From positions 1 to 64,000 of the forward strand of contig JAMOSB010000033.1 of NCBI GenBank assembly GCA_027068485.1: a stretch of DNA of 64,000 nucleotides, in the 5' to 3' direction. Every line of letters begins with the position of its first letter. The stretch's first letter is position 1. Shown here in pieces: positions 9,575 through 20,893 of the stretch. Position numbers and translations under genes: made by a program. The stretch is from Sulfurovum sp. GTDB taxonomy: Bacteria > Campylobacterota > Campylobacteria > Campylobacterales > Sulfurovaceae. The notes beneath the pieces were generated by a model. That model made no database searches, was not told where the DNA came from, and worked only from the letters and a program-made list of their open reading frames with translations.

Positions 9575-10321
9575 ATGAAGCGTATGATTAAAGGAAGTCT
9601 TTTGGCCTGTGTTGCTACAACAGCAATTTATGCAGGAGGAGATATCGGAGAGCCGATTGAGCCACGCGTAGTGATCCCTCAGATTGTAGAGGAGCAACCT
9701 GCTACAGATGATCAATACAATGTTGCACTTAAAGTAGGAACCTTGGGTGTAGGTCTTGATGCCTCTAAAGCGATTAATGATCAGTGGGCAGTACGATTTA
9801 ATATCAATGGATTTAAGTATAGTATGGATGAGGAGATTGATGATGTTGATTATGATGCAGATCTCAACCTCTTAACCGCGGGTATCTTAGTCGACTACTT
9901 CCCCTTTGAGAATGACTTTAGAGTGAGTGGTGGACTCTACTACAATGACAACAACTTTGAAGGGACAGCTAAACCAACAGCGACAACCACCGTTGATATC
10001 AATGGTGTAGCGTATGGTCTTGCCGATATTGGTGCGTTAAATAGTGATGTAACCTTTAATAAGGCCGCTCCATACCTTGGTATTGGTTGGGGTAATGACA
10101 GCCGTGAAAAGGGTTGGGGCTTTACCTTTGACTTGGGTGTAATGTACCATGGTGAGCCTGATGTTGATCTAGATGTAGAGGTCAACCCAGCGGTTGCGGG
10201 GACGCCACTTGAAGCAACAATCCAAGCCAATGTGGATAAAGAAGCAGAGCAGTTCCTCGATGAGGTCAAAGACTATAAGTTCTACCCTGTTGCGATGATT
10301 GGTGTCAACTACACTTTCTAA
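9575..10321 (+). CDS. Outer-membrane beta-barrel-like protein
   Basis: Signal peptide; amphipathic repeats; C-terminal aromatic ...MIGVNYTF. Confidence 0.65.
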   Translation: MKRMIKGSLLACVATTAIYAGGDIGEPIEPRVVIPQIVEEQPATDDQYNVALKVGTLGVGLDASKAINDQWAVRFNINGFKYSMDEEIDDVDYDADLNLLTAGILVDYFPFENDFRVSGGLYYNDNNFEGTAKPTATTTVDINGVAYGLADIGALNSDVTFNKAAPYLGIGWGNDSREKGWGFTFDLGVMYHGEPDVDLDVEVNPAVAGTPLEATIQANVDKEAEQFLDEVKDYKFYPVAMIGVNYTF

Positions 10322-10330
10322 GCACCCCCC

Positions 10331-10359
10331 CTCTCTCTCCTAGGAGAGGGAGAGTTTTT
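10331..10359 (+). terminator. Rho-independent terminator
   Basis: CTCTCTCTCCT/AGGAGAGGGAG stem (one wobble) followed by a T-rich run. Confidence 0.75.
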
Positions 10360-10407
10360 ACTTTTTAACACCAACTACGCTATACTTTCATTAAAAATAG
10401 GGCTTTT

Positions 10408-11535
10408 ATGAACTTTGAAACCTACCCTTTTGAAAAACTCAATCAACTACTCGAACCACTCACCCCAAACCGTGACTACAGCCCTCTGAGTCTTACCATT
10501 GGTGAACCCCAATTTGCCACCCCTGAGTTTATCCTTGACGCATTGAAAACTCATGCTTCACAACTCAATAAATACCCCAAAACCGCAGGAGAGAAGGTAC
10601 TTAAAGAGGGGATGTTAACCTATCTTCAGAAGCGTTTTGCGTTGAGCTTAGAGGAGAGTGAGATTATCCCTACTTTTGGGACACGCGAAGTCCTCTTTAA
10701 CTTCCCTCAGTTTCTCTTACATGAGATAGAGAACCCTCTGATGCTCTTCCCCAACCCCTTCTATCAGATCTATGAGGGAGCAGCCAAAGCGAGTCGGGCA
10801 GAGGTGGTCTATCTCAATCTCACCCAAGCAGAGGAGTTTCAGCCTCTAGTCGATGAAGCAGTCTTGGCACGAGCCGACTTTGTGATCCTCAACTCTCCCA
10901 ATAACCCGACCGCTTCGGTGATGAGTCTAGAGCAGTTAAAGGTGTGGGTCAACTTGGCACTCAAGCATGATTTTGTCCTGCTCAATGATGAGTGCTATAG
11001 TGATCTCTATCTCGATACTCCTATCCCCTCGTTGCTCAATGCGAGTATCGCAGTGGGGAATGCGTCATTCAAAAATATCCTAGTGATAAACTCCATCTCC
11101 AAACGCTCCTCTGCTCCAGGGCTACGATCTGGATTTATCGCAGGAGATAGAGCAATACTCAAAGCCTATATGACCTACCGTACCTATGTAGGGTGTGCTT
11201 CACCACTCCCACTACAGCAAGCTGCAGCCGTGGCGTGGGCAGATCAGTCTCATGTCGCGGTGTTTCGAGCCAAGTACCAAAAGAACTTTGAGATCGCCCA
11301 AGAGATACTAGGAGTGACACCTCCACAAGCGACCTTCTATATCTGGCTCAAAGTAGCAGATGAGATCGCCTTTACCACCGTACTCTATGAGCAGTACAAC
11401 CTCAAAGTCATCCCTGGCTCTTTCTTGGGACGAGAGGGAGAAGGAGAGGGATTTGTACGGCTTGCACTCGTACATGAAGCCCCACAAACACGCGAAGCAC
11501 TAGAACGAATCAAATTAGCATTGGAGAACCAATAG
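10408..11535 (+). CDS. PLP-dependent aminotransferase, probable succinyldiaminopimelate transaminase
   Basis: Class I/II aminotransferase: NSPNNPTASVMS, NDECYSDLY, SISKRSSAPGLRSGF. Confidence 0.8.
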   Translation: MNFETYPFEKLNQLLEPLTPNRDYSPLSLTIGEPQFATPEFILDALKTHASQLNKYPKTAGEKVLKEGMLTYLQKRFALSLEESEIIPTFGTREVLFNFPQFLLHEIENPLMLFPNPFYQIYEGAAKASRAEVVYLNLTQAEEFQPLVDEAVLARADFVILNSPNNPTASVMSLEQLKVWVNLALKHDFVLLNDECYSDLYLDTPIPSLLNASIAVGNASFKNILVINSISKRSSAPGLRSGFIAGDRAILKAYMTYRTYVGCASPLPLQQAAAVAWADQSHVAVFRAKYQKNFEIAQEILGVTPPQATFYIWLKVADEIAFTTVLYEQYNLKVIPGSFLGREGEGEGFVRLALVHEAPQTREALERIKLALENQ

Positions 11536-12138
11536 ATGAATATGCCTGAGATACATGTAGAAGAGTTAAAAAAAGACCCAGAGTTTCTAGCTAATATCAA
11601 ACGCTTAGAGCAGGAGTGTATAGCTGAAGAGAGTATCGCTAAGGGGTATCAGCTTCTCGATGCTCAGTTGGTGATTGAAGCCCCTGAAGAGGAGATCAAT
11701 GATATCTTCACCTTTATTGTCAATACTGCGTTTGATCGTCTTGCTGAGTACCTCACCTCCCACAAGAAGTTTGATGTCACCCATGATATAGAGGAGCGTG
11801 CGATCGCTAGAGCGATCTATGAACATGCGATACAACGCTATAGTGAAAATGATACCAAGTCTGCCAAAGAGATGTTCTTGGTACTTCACCACACCTTTGA
11901 GCTTGCCGAACTCAAAGATGCGATGATGGTACATGCGTGTGCGGTGATGGCAGGGAAGGCGTTTGAGGAGTTTATCGAGACGATGGTCGATGTGCGTGGT
12001 ATCGATGCGCAAGACCCCTTGGCATTCTTTATCCAGAGTTTTACCCAGCCTACAGATATCTTACTGACGATGTTTGCCAAGCAGGTAGCGATAGCCAAAG
12101 AGGAGCTGAAGGTACTCGAAGCCTCTAGCGATGCCTAG
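11536..12138 (+). CDS. Conserved hypothetical protein next to murC
   Basis: ORF with normal codon usage; position resembles the hypothetical gene beside murC in Helicobacter. Confidence 0.6.
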   Translation: MNMPEIHVEELKKDPEFLANIKRLEQECIAEESIAKGYQLLDAQLVIEAPEEEINDIFTFIVNTAFDRLAEYLTSHKKFDVTHDIEERAIARAIYEHAIQRYSENDTKSAKEMFLVLHHTFELAELKDAMMVHACAVMAGKAFEEFIETMVDVRGIDAQDPLAFFIQSFTQPTDILLTMFAKQVAIAKEELKVLEASSDA

Positions 12139-12151
12139 TGGGAGTTGGCTG

Positions 12152-13465
12152 ATGAAAACACACTTTATTGGGATCGGTGGGATAGGACTCTCTGCGTTGG
12201 CAAAGTTTCTGCACAATGATGGCGATAAGATCTCAGGCTCAGATATCAAACAGACTGAGATTACCAATGACCTCGCAACCAACTTCGATGCGAAGATTAC
12301 GATACCTCACCATGAGGACTCCGTAGAGGGGGTCGATCGTGTTATCTACTCTGCGGCGGTACGCCCCAATAACCCTGAGTACCAAAAAGCTAAAGCGTTA
12401 GGGATAGAACTCTTCTCGCGTAAAGATGCCTTGCGATTTATCCTCAAAGAGAAAGAGGTCTATGCCGTTGGGGGAGCCCACGGCAAGAGTACCACCTCGG
12501 CGATGCTTTCGGCTCTTCTACCACACTCCAATGCCCTCATCGGTGCGATTAGTAAGGCATTTGGCTCCAATGTCCGTAACTACCCCAATGATAAGGTCGT
12601 TTTTGAGGCAGATGAGAGTGATGAGAGTTTTCTCAACTCCAACCCCTACCTCGCAATTGTCACCAATGTAGAGCCTGAGCATATGGAGTACTATGCGTAT
12701 GATGAGACGCGTTTTTATACCGCGTATACCAACTTCCTCGCACTTGCCAAAGTTCGTGTAATCAATGCCGAAGATAGCTTCTTAGCCTCATTGGAGATGC
12801 CAAGTATCAAGCTCTACCCCTCAAGGGATATTTACAATATTGCGTTTGTTTTGGTTGATGGGGAGCCTCATACTAGGTTTGAACTGTTGGATTTTGGACT
12901 CTTTGAGGTCTTTGGATTTGGGGAACATATCGCACTCGACGCGGCTCTAGCGATACTCTCAGCACGAGAGCTAGGGGAGGAGATAGAGGATATCCGCACC
13001 AATCTACTCGCCTACAGAGGGATCAAAAAACGCTTCGATATCATCCAAAACCGTGAAGCGTGTGTGGTGGTAGATGACTATGGACATCACCCCACAGAGA
13101 TCAAGGTCACGATGGCATCGCTTCAGACCTATAAGGCACTACGAGGACTCACACAGCTCAATGTCATCTGGCAACCCCATAAGTACTCACGCACCATGGA
13201 CAACCTCCACGCCTTTGTGGAGTGCTTTGAAGGGGTTGATGAGTTGGTAGTCTTACCCATCTGGGCAGCAGGTGAACTAGAGGTGGAGATCGATCTCAAA
13301 GGGGCATTTAGTCGCTATACCTTACTGATGGCAGATCATGTAACCAAAGAGGATGGTATCGTCAAAGTGTTCAAAGATGGGCATGTGGTACGAGAGTATA
13401 GTGAGGGACTTGTGTGTGCCTTTGGGGCAGGGGATATCACCTATCAGATACGCGGTGAGGGGTAG
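12152..13465 (+). CDS. murC: UDP-N-acetylmuramate--L-alanine ligase
   Basis: HFIGIGGIGLSALAKFLHNDG, VGGAHGKSTTSAML, VDDYGHHPTEI. Confidence 0.95.
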   Translation: MKTHFIGIGGIGLSALAKFLHNDGDKISGSDIKQTEITNDLATNFDAKITIPHHEDSVEGVDRVIYSAAVRPNNPEYQKAKALGIELFSRKDALRFILKEKEVYAVGGAHGKSTTSAMLSALLPHSNALIGAISKAFGSNVRNYPNDKVVFEADESDESFLNSNPYLAIVTNVEPEHMEYYAYDETRFYTAYTNFLALAKVRVINAEDSFLASLEMPSIKLYPSRDIYNIAFVLVDGEPHTRFELLDFGLFEVFGFGEHIALDAALAILSARELGEEIEDIRTNLLAYRGIKKRFDIIQNREACVVVDDYGHHPTEIKVTMASLQTYKALRGLTQLNVIWQPHKYSRTMDNLHAFVECFEGVDELVVLPIWAAGELEVEIDLKGAFSRYTLLMADHVTKEDGIVKVFKDGHVVREYSEGLVCAFGAGDITYQIRGEG

Positions 13466-13472
13466 TCGTGAG

Positions 13473-13491
13473 GCTACCCGCTAGGGGTAGC
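13473..13491. terminator. Hairpin between convergent murC and adk
   Basis: GCTACCC...GGGTAGC perfect 7-bp stem between convergent genes. Confidence 0.45.
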
Positions 13492-13501
13492 GTGGGTGTG
13501 G

Positions 13502-14065
13502 TTAGAGTTTGCTAGCAAGAAAGCTATCGATCTGGGAGACCACGGCATCAAGTGACTGCTCTCCGTCAATGACTTTGAGGATATCTTGCTCTTTGTAGAA
13601 CCTCTCAATCTCCTCAATCGTCTCTTGGTAGGCACGCATACTATGCTCAAAGACCTCTTCGCTCTCACCTGTCGCAAGGAAACGCTCTTTGGCAGTCGCT
13701 TCACTCACTTTGACTTCGATGACAGAGAGTAGCTCAATCTCTTTATGGTTGAAGAGGATATCTCCAAAGCGTTGCATCTGTTTTGCTTTGCGTGGGAAGC
13801 CATCGATGAGTACGATATCCGTCGGGGCTTTTTTGATCGCATCCATCACCACATCGAGGATAATAGCCGTGGGGACAAGGTCACCATGAGAGAGGAAATT
13901 CTCTTCGATTTTTCCGACCGCACTACCACTTTGGCTCTCTTGTTTGAGTAGAACACCTGTTGAGTAGCTCGTGATCTCTTTGGCATGATTTTTGGCGACC
14001 AACGCACCATCAGTGGTTTTCCCTGAACCAGGTGCTCCAATCAGTAGTATAAGTTTCTTTGACAT
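13502..14065 (-). CDS. adk: Adenylate kinase
   Basis: LILLIGAPGSGKTTDGALVA, STGVLL, LIDGFPRKAKQM. Confidence 0.92.
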   Translation of the reverse strand: MSKKLILLIGAPGSGKTTDGALVAKNHAKEITSYSTGVLLKQESQSGSAVGKIEENFLSHGDLVPTAIILDVVMDAIKKAPTDIVLIDGFPRKAKQMQRFGDILFNHKEIELLSVIEVKVSEATAKERFLATGESEEVFEHSMRAYQETIEEIERFYKEQDILKVIDGEQSLDAVVSQIDSFLASKL

Positions 14066-14166
14066 CGTGACTCCTTTGTCTCTTTTTGAGGAGATTATAT
14101 CAGATTAAGAGTAAATTATAACTACAATAGTATAATTTTGTTTTAATAAAAGTAAAGGATTACTAT

Positions 14167-14937
14167 ATGTCTCAAAAGGGTACTATAGAGAGCCTCACGG
14201 GCAAAAATAGTCAAAAGAAAAAGAGTAGAATCCCTGCCAAAATGGATTTTTTGCAGAGTGCAACAGGTGCGATCTTGGCACTCTTTATCACCTTTCATCT
14301 CCTCTTTGAATCCTCCATTCTGTTGGGTAAAGAGAGTATGTATCACCTCACAAAGTTTTTTGAGGGGGAGTTTCTTATTGAGGGGGGATCCCCCCTCTTT
14401 ATCGTCTTTTTGGCACTGGGTATCTCGGTGGTGTTTATCCTCCACGCACTCCTTGCGATGCGTAAGTTTCCCTCCTCCTATCGGGAGTATCAGCGGTTTC
14501 GTACCCATGCCAAACTGATGGGACACCAAGATACCAATCTCTGGTTTATTCAGATTAGTAGTGGATTTATGCTCTTCTTCTTGGGGTCGATTCACCTCTT
14601 TACGATGATGACCCAAGCACAAAACATCGGTCCTTTCGCCTCTTCTGATCGTATCTATAGTGATATGGCGTGGCCGATGTATCTGATGCTTCTGGTCTCG
14701 GTGGTACTCCATGCAGGGGTAGGGGTCTACCGTCTGATTGTCAAGTGGGGGTGGTTTGATGGTAGTGATCCTAGAGCTAGCCGACGCAGACACCAAAAGA
14801 TCATCAAAGGGGCGGTACTCTTCTATCTGCTGATTGGACTCTTCTCTTTGGCAACCTATATCAAGATAGGGTATGAGCATCAAGCAGACTATGGAGAGCG
14901 ATATCATTTGAAAGGGGAGGTAACCCATGCAGATTAA
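14167..14937 (+). CDS. frdC: Fumarate reductase cytochrome b subunit
   Basis: Multi-TM with conserved His; immediately precedes frdA and frdB. Confidence 0.93.
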   Translation: MSQKGTIESLTGKNSQKKKSRIPAKMDFLQSATGAILALFITFHLLFESSILLGKESMYHLTKFFEGEFLIEGGSPLFIVFLALGISVVFILHALLAMRKFPSSYREYQRFRTHAKLMGHQDTNLWFIQISSGFMLFFLGSIHLFTMMTQAQNIGPFASSDRIYSDMAWPMYLMLLVSVVLHAGVGVYRLIVKWGWFDGSDPRASRRRHQKIIKGAVLFYLLIGLFSLATYIKIGYEHQADYGERYHLKGEVTHAD

Positions 14938-16909
14938 GTATGCTGATGCACTGATTATTGGGGGTGGTTTGGCGGGGCTTCGCTCTGCGATAGCTACAGG
15001 AGCAAAAGGACTCGATACGATTGTACTGAGTCTTGTGCCTGTGAAGCGTTCACACTCTGCTGCTGCTCAAGGGGGGATGCAGGCGAGTCTTGCCAATAGT
15101 ATCATGGGGGAGGGGGACAATGAAGATGTCCACTTCTCTGATACCGTCAAAGGGAGTGACTGGGGGTGTGACCAAGAGGTCGCACGGATGTTTGTCACCA
15201 CCGCCCCCAAAGCGATACGCGAACTCGCCGCGTGGGGTGTGCCGTGGAGTCGTGTCCAAAAAGGGGATCGAGAGGTAGTCATCAACACCAAGCAGACCAC
15301 CATCACCGAGAAAGAGGAGGCACACGGACTCATCAATGCGAGAGATTTTGGGGGAACAAAGAAGTGGCGTACCTGCTACACCGCTGATGCGACAGGACAC
15401 ACCATGCTCTACGCTGTTGCCAATGAGGCGATGCGTCTAGGGGTGAAGATCGAGGATAAAAAAGAGGCAATCTCACTCATTATGCAAGAGGATCAGTGTG
15501 TGGGGGCTATCGTGCGTGATCTCAAAGATGGGACACTCTGTGCCTATGTTGCCAAGGGTACGATGATCGCTACAGGGGGCTATGGGCGTATCTACAAGCA
15601 GTCGACCAATGCCACTATCTGTAAAGGGACAGGACACGCCATCGCCATCGAGGCGGGAGCCTATATGGGCAATATGGAAGCGGTGCAGTTTCACCCCACG
15701 CCTATTGTCCCTTCGGGTATCTTGCTCACAGAGGGGTGTCGTGGAGATGGTGGAGTCTTGCGTGACAAAGATGGCTACCGCTTTATGCCTGACTATGAGC
15801 CAGAGAAAAAAGATCTTGCCAGCCGTGATGTGGTGAGCCGTAGGATGTTAGAGCATATCAAGAAGGGCAAAGGGGTTCCCTCACCGTATGGGGATCACCT
15901 CTGGCTTGATATCTCTATCTTGGGGCGTGAGCATGTAGAGAAGAACCTGCGTGATGTGCGTGATATCAGTATGACCTTCAATGGTATCGACCCCGCTGAC
16001 CCTGCGGAGAAGGGGTGGATGCCTGTCCTCCCGATGCAACACTACTCTATGGGTGGTATACGCGTCACCCCTGAGGGGCATAGTGTCAATATCAAAGGAC
16101 TCTTCTCGTGTGGTGAGGCAGCGTGTTGGGATCTTCATGGTTTTAACCGCCTTGGGGGCAACTCTGTGAGTGAGACGGTCGTCTCTGGGATGATTATCGG
16201 GAACTACTTCGCAGACTACTGTAACACCACCGAGATCACCATCTCCACCGCTGCGGTACATCAGGAGCTTGACAAACAGCAACGCTACCTAGAGAGCCTC
16301 TTGGAGCTAGAGGGTGAGGAGAATATCTACAATATCAAAGATGAGATGCGTCGGATTATGCAAGAGAAGGTAGGGATCTTCCGCAACGGTAAGGATCTCG
16401 AAGATGCCGTTAGTGAGCTAAAGGCACTCCTTCAGAAAACCAAGCAGATTCGTATCACCAAAAAAGAGAGCCATCTCAACCAAGAGCTAGAGGAGGCATA
16501 CAAAGTCCCTATGATGCTCAAGGTGGCTCTGTGTGTCGCCAAAGGGGCAAGAGATCGTACTGAGAGTAGGGGGGCACACTACCGTGAGGATTATCTCAAG
16601 CGAGATGATGCCAACTGGCTCAACCGTACCCTCAGCTACTGGGCAGCGGCGGATGACCTAGAACCGACACTGAAGTATGAACCACTCGATATCATGAAGA
16701 TGGAGATGCCTCCTGCCTTTAGAGGGTATGGTAAGAAGGGGAACACCATCGAAAACCCTCTGAGTCAAGTAAGACAAGAGGAGGTTGATAGCATTGTAGC
16801 TAGCCATCAAGGCGATCGCTTCACCCTTCAAGAGAAGCTAATGCCTTTCAAGTTACAACCAGAGTATAAGCGTCAAAATGAGAGAATAGGAGAGGATAAT
16901 AATGGGTAG
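14927..16909 (+). CDS. frdA: Fumarate reductase flavoprotein subunit
   Basis: [44 protein letters not shown]. Confidence 0.97.
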   Translation: MQIKYADALIIGGGLAGLRSAIATGAKGLDTIVLSLVPVKRSHSAAAQGGMQASLANSIMGEGDNEDVHFSDTVKGSDWGCDQEVARMFVTTAPKAIRELAAWGVPWSRVQKGDREVVINTKQTTITEKEEAHGLINARDFGGTKKWRTCYTADATGHTMLYAVANEAMRLGVKIEDKKEAISLIMQEDQCVGAIVRDLKDGTLCAYVAKGTMIATGGYGRIYKQSTNATICKGTGHAIAIEAGAYMGNMEAVQFHPTPIVPSGILLTEGCRGDGGVLRDKDGYRFMPDYEPEKKDLASRDVVSRRMLEHIKKGKGVPSPYGDHLWLDISILGREHVEKNLRDVRDISMTFNGIDPADPAEKGWMPVLPMQHYSMGGIRVTPEGHSVNIKGLFSCGEAACWDLHGFNRLGGNSVSETVVSGMIIGNYFADYCNTTEITISTAAVHQELDKQQRYLESLLELEGEENIYNIKDEMRRIMQEKVGIFRNGKDLEDAVSELKALLQKTKQIRITKKESHLNQELEEAYKVPMMLKVALCVAKGARDRTESRGAHYREDYLKRDDANWLNRTLSYWAAADDLEPTLKYEPLDIMKMEMPPAFRGYGKKGNTIENPLSQVRQEEVDSIVASHQGDRFTLQEKLMPFKLQPEYKRQNERIGEDNNG

Positions 16910-17618
16910 AGAGATTACAATAAAGGTACTCAAGTACAACCCCACCGATAGCCAATCAACACCAACCTTTGTCGAGTACACACTCGAAGAGACACCAGGG
17001 ATGACCCTCTATATCGCCTTGACCAAAATCAAGTCGAGTATTGACCATGATCTCACTTCTGATTTTGTCTGTAGAGCAGGGATCTGTGGTGCGTGTGGAA
17101 TGCTTGTCAATGGGAAGCCTCAGCTGGCGTGTCGTACACTTACAAGTGACTTTGAGGGGGGGAAGATAGAGTTACTTCCTCTTCCGACCTTTAAGCTGAT
17201 CAAAGATCTCTCTGTCGATACAGGGGCGTGGATGGAGAAGATGAGTCTGCGTGTCCATAGCTGGATAGAGAAGCACGAAGAGACCGACCTTGCCAAGCTA
17301 GAGAAGCGGGTAGAGCCTGCCGTAGCCGATGAGGTCTTTGAGCTTGATCGCTGTATCGAGTGTGGTATCTGTGTGGCGAGCTGTTCGACGGCGATTATGC
17401 GGGAGGATTTTGTGGGGGCAGTGGGACTCAACCGTGTCGCACGCTTCTCGATCGATCCGCATGATACCCGTACCGATGAGGACTTCTATGAGCTGATAGG
17501 GGATGATGATGGGATCTTTGGGTGTATGAGCCTGATGGCGTGTGAAGACCACTGCCCCAAAAACCTCTCCCTTCAGAGCAAAATCGCTTATATGCGACGC
17601 AAATTGGTTATGAGCTAG
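16902..17618 (+). CDS. frdB: Fumarate reductase iron-sulfur subunit
   Basis: [41 protein letters not shown]. Confidence 0.97.
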   Translation: MGREITIKVLKYNPTDSQSTPTFVEYTLEETPGMTLYIALTKIKSSIDHDLTSDFVCRAGICGACGMLVNGKPQLACRTLTSDFEGGKIELLPLPTFKLIKDLSVDTGAWMEKMSLRVHSWIEKHEETDLAKLEKRVEPAVADEVFELDRCIECGICVASCSTAIMREDFVGAVGLNRVARFSIDPHDTRTDEDFYELIGDDDGIFGCMSLMACEDHCPKNLSLQSKIAYMRRKLVMS

Positions 17619-18419
17619 ATGAGAGCTATAGTGACTAGCCTCCTGCTCTTGGTCGGGCTAGGGAGTGTAGAGGCGATGGCTGAGGATGTCAATGGCGTGG
17701 CAGTCGTAGATGTCCAACAACGCTATATCCCTGATGTCTCTATCGCGACAACCCCAACACTCCAACAGCGTATTGACCTTGGGTTTGCCAACACCTCAGG
17801 CAATACTGAGACACTCAATTTCAATGGTAAGTACCAACTCATTAACCATACGCAAGGGTATCATGGAGAGATGCTTCATATCGGAGTAGAGGGGGGGCTA
17901 CTCGTCACCAAAGATGGGGGTAGCACCACCAATGAGGAGTACACCACGACCTTCAAGCTCGAACAGGAGTTTGCCAATGCGTGGAGCCTCTATTTTCGGT
18001 TGGATTGGCTACGAAACCGCTTCAAAAACTTCAATCATAAGATTATGATAGGCAAGGGAGTGGGCAAAGAGATTTTGAGTGGCTCCTATGGTACGCTCAA
18101 GCTCAAGTTGGGGGGAGCCTACAATATCCAGCACTATCACAACACCCAAGCGAGTGACTATTTTGGTTCATTTACGCAGTACCTATCCTATCAGCGAGTC
18201 TTTCAAAATCAGAGTAACTTCTATATCAAGGTAGGGGCTTCTGAGAGTTTTGAGGAGCTAAAGGATTATGAGATTATTGGTGTGTTGGGGGTTACCTTTC
18301 AACTGGGTGAAGGGTTTCATCTCGTAGTAGAAGAGGAGATGGACTATGATGCCTTGCCTGCTGTAGGGTTTGAGACGCATGATAGCAAGACGATTGTCCG
18401 ATTAGGATATCGATTTTAG
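17619..18419 (+). CDS. DUF481 family outer-membrane protein
   Basis: Signal peptide; IDLGFANTSGNTETLNFNGKYQL; C-terminal IVRLGYRF. Confidence 0.75.
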   Translation: MRAIVTSLLLLVGLGSVEAMAEDVNGVAVVDVQQRYIPDVSIATTPTLQQRIDLGFANTSGNTETLNFNGKYQLINHTQGYHGEMLHIGVEGGLLVTKDGGSTTNEEYTTTFKLEQEFANAWSLYFRLDWLRNRFKNFNHKIMIGKGVGKEILSGSYGTLKLKLGGAYNIQHYHNTQASDYFGSFTQYLSYQRVFQNQSNFYIKVGASESFEELKDYEIIGVLGVTFQLGEGFHLVVEEEMDYDALPAVGFETHDSKTIVRLGYRF

Positions 18420-18456
18420 TCTGCCCTCTATCTAGGGCAATAAAGGAGCGTGACGC

Positions 18457-20685
18457 GTGTCAGATAAACAATCAAGCCAAAAGAGTATGATTCAAAAGTT
18501 AGACCTTGATGGCTATATCAAGAGGTTTGAGCTATTTTTAGCTCGTCCCAAAGCAGTGGCGATGATGGGAGATATCAACCAACACTACCGCTATATCCAA
18601 GCCCTCTCCAGTGTGACCTTCCCGCTCCCCTCTCCTGTGCCTACGCTTGATCGAGAGCTCAATCTCATCGCCAAGCAGGGGGTACTCTCGCTTGAGGAGA
18701 TCTTTGCGTTTGTAACGATTTGCTCCTACCTCAATCAGCTCAAAGCCTCCAAGCTCCCTGAGCCACTAGGTGGGTGGATTGGGGGGATTGAGATCCCTGA
18801 GGAGGTGATGGCGATCCTCGACCTCTTCACCCAAGAGGGGGAGATCAATCCCCAAAAAGACCCCGAACTCCTACAGCTTGATCACGCACTCAAACAGAAC
18901 AAAAAAGAGACCAAAGAGAAGCTCTACCGTCTGGCACACTCCTCCACACTGAGAGATTATCTCGTTGATACACAGGTACACTACAATGGTGGAGAGGAGA
19001 GTCTATTGGTGCGTGGGGGGTTCAATAGCGTGATCAAGGCCACGGTGATTGCTCGTAGTTCAGGAGGCTTCTTCTATATCGTCCCTCAGAGTATCTCCCA
19101 CCTCAAGAGCAGAGCCTCTGAGCTTCAAAGTACCAAAGAGGCACTGATCTACCGCTACTGCAAAGAGATCTCTGCGGTCTTTTTGAAGTGGGAGCGGTTT
19201 TTACGCTTTGTCAACCAAGCGTTTGATCGCTTTGATCACTACCAAGCACGGGTGAGTTTCGCACGGGCGTATGAGTATGAGTTTGTCCTCCCTAGCAAGC
19301 GTAAAGGGGTGAAACTCACCGCCTTTGCCCACCCTGCCATAGAGAACCCTATCCCCGTGACGATCACTATGTCCAAGCCCGTGATGCTCATTACAGGGGT
19401 CAACGCAGGTGGGAAGACAATGCTACTCAAATCGATGCTCTCAGCGGTCTATATGAGTAAGTATCTCCTCCCCTTTCGGTGTGATGTCACCCAGACAGAG
19501 GTGGGACACTTTAAGCAGATTGAGGCAGTCATCGATGATCCCCAATCGGTCAAGAATGATATCTCCACCTTTGCAGGACGGATGCAGGAGTTTGCTAAAC
19601 TCTTTGGCAAAGAGCATGCGATCGTAGGGGTTGATGAGATTGAGCTAGGGACAGATAGTGATGAGGCTGCGAGTCTCTTTCGGGTGATGCTTGATGCCCT
19701 CCAAGAGCGTGGGATCTGGTTTATCGTGACGACCCACCACAAACGCCTTGCGTCGCTAATGGCGAGTGATACGCGTGTCGAACTCATCGCGGCACTCTAT
19801 GATGAGGAGCGTCGTCTCCCCACCTATACCTTCCTCCAAGGGAGTATCGGAAAGAGTTACGCCTTTGAGACGGCTCAACGCTACGGGGTGCCTATAGGGA
19901 TTGTCAATCGAGCCAAGAGCGTCTACGGAGAGGACAAAGAGAACCTCAATGAACTGATCGAACGCTCTACCGCACTAGAACGGGAGATGCGAGAGAAGAT
20001 CGGACGCGTAGAGGAGGAGCTTCACGCGATCGAAAAGCAAAAGCAGAAGCTTATCGATGAGGAGGTAGAACTCAAAGAGCGTCACCGTAAAGCGATCGCC
20101 ACCCTCGAAAATCGCTATAATGCAGCGACCAAAAAAGCACGCGAAGCCCTCAAGGTCAAAGAGTCTACCGAGGGGAGAAGACTGCTCAATGTCGCCCACA
20201 AACACAAGGCGTTTGAACCCAAACCACTCGATACCCCTAACGCCGTCCCTCTCAAAGTGGGGGATAAGGTGAAGTACCGCTCTCACAAAGGGGAACTCGT
20301 TGGTCTGAGAGGTAAAGATGCCACGATCCTTGTTGATGGACTCAAGATGCGTGTCCCCCTCTCCTCGCTCAAACATCGTGGAGAGGTCGCCCAACCTAAG
20401 CTCAAACCCAAACCCCGCACCCCCAAAGCCAATGTCAATGTCGAAAAATCAGGGGCTTCAGTCTCTGTCAAGCTCTTGGGGATGTATGCGGATGAGGCGA
20501 TCGATACGGTCGATAAGTTCCTCTCCGATGCCTTGGTCAATAACCTCAATGAAGTACAGATCATACATGGCACAGGAGGGGGTGTTCTCTCCAAACTCAT
20601 AGGGGAGTACCTCAAACGCCACCCCAAAATCCAAAAGTTCTACCGTATGAAAGGGAACTTAGGGATTACGATAGTGGAGTTGTAA
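18457..20685 (+). CDS. mutS2: Endonuclease MutS2
   Basis: MLITGVNAGGKTMLLKSML Walker A, C-terminal Smr domain (DEAIDTVDKFLSDAL...EVQIIHGTGGGVL). GTG start. Confidence 0.9.
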   Translation: MSDKQSSQKSMIQKLDLDGYIKRFELFLARPKAVAMMGDINQHYRYIQALSSVTFPLPSPVPTLDRELNLIAKQGVLSLEEIFAFVTICSYLNQLKASKLPEPLGGWIGGIEIPEEVMAILDLFTQEGEINPQKDPELLQLDHALKQNKKETKEKLYRLAHSSTLRDYLVDTQVHYNGGEESLLVRGGFNSVIKATVIARSSGGFFYIVPQSISHLKSRASELQSTKEALIYRYCKEISAVFLKWERFLRFVNQAFDRFDHYQARVSFARAYEYEFVLPSKRKGVKLTAFAHPAIENPIPVTITMSKPVMLITGVNAGGKTMLLKSMLSAVYMSKYLLPFRCDVTQTEVGHFKQIEAVIDDPQSVKNDISTFAGRMQEFAKLFGKEHAIVGVDEIELGTDSDEAASLFRVMLDALQERGIWFIVTTHHKRLASLMASDTRVELIAALYDEERRLPTYTFLQGSIGKSYAFETAQRYGVPIGIVNRAKSVYGEDKENLNELIERSTALEREMREKIGRVEEELHAIEKQKQKLIDEEVELKERHRKAIATLENRYNAATKKAREALKVKESTEGRRLLNVAHKHKAFEPKPLDTPNAVPLKVGDKVKYRSHKGELVGLRGKDATILVDGLKMRVPLSSLKHRGEVAQPKLKPKPRTPKANVNVEKSGASVSVKLLGMYADEAIDTVDKFLSDALVNNLNEVQIIHGTGGGVLSKLIGEYLKRHPKIQKFYRMKGNLGITIVEL

Positions 20686-20893
20686 TCTATTACAACAGGA
20701 GGCTAGATTAGTTTAGAAGTTTTTTATAACCTAATATAAGCTCTCAATGTAAGGGGGTCATTTTAAATATAGGATTATGCAAGAAGCCTAATCTTTTTAA
20801 GATTCTCACTTTATTGTCTAGTTAAGACTAATCTAACTCTATAACTCCACACTGTATAATATTAGGTTAATTAACCAATTTAGGAGATCTCCC

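Noticed and set aside
14143-14928. 261-aa minus-strand ORF opposite frdC
   Set aside because: Antisense mirror of a clear frdC; no recognisable domain, and the sense-strand gene has family motifs and operon context.
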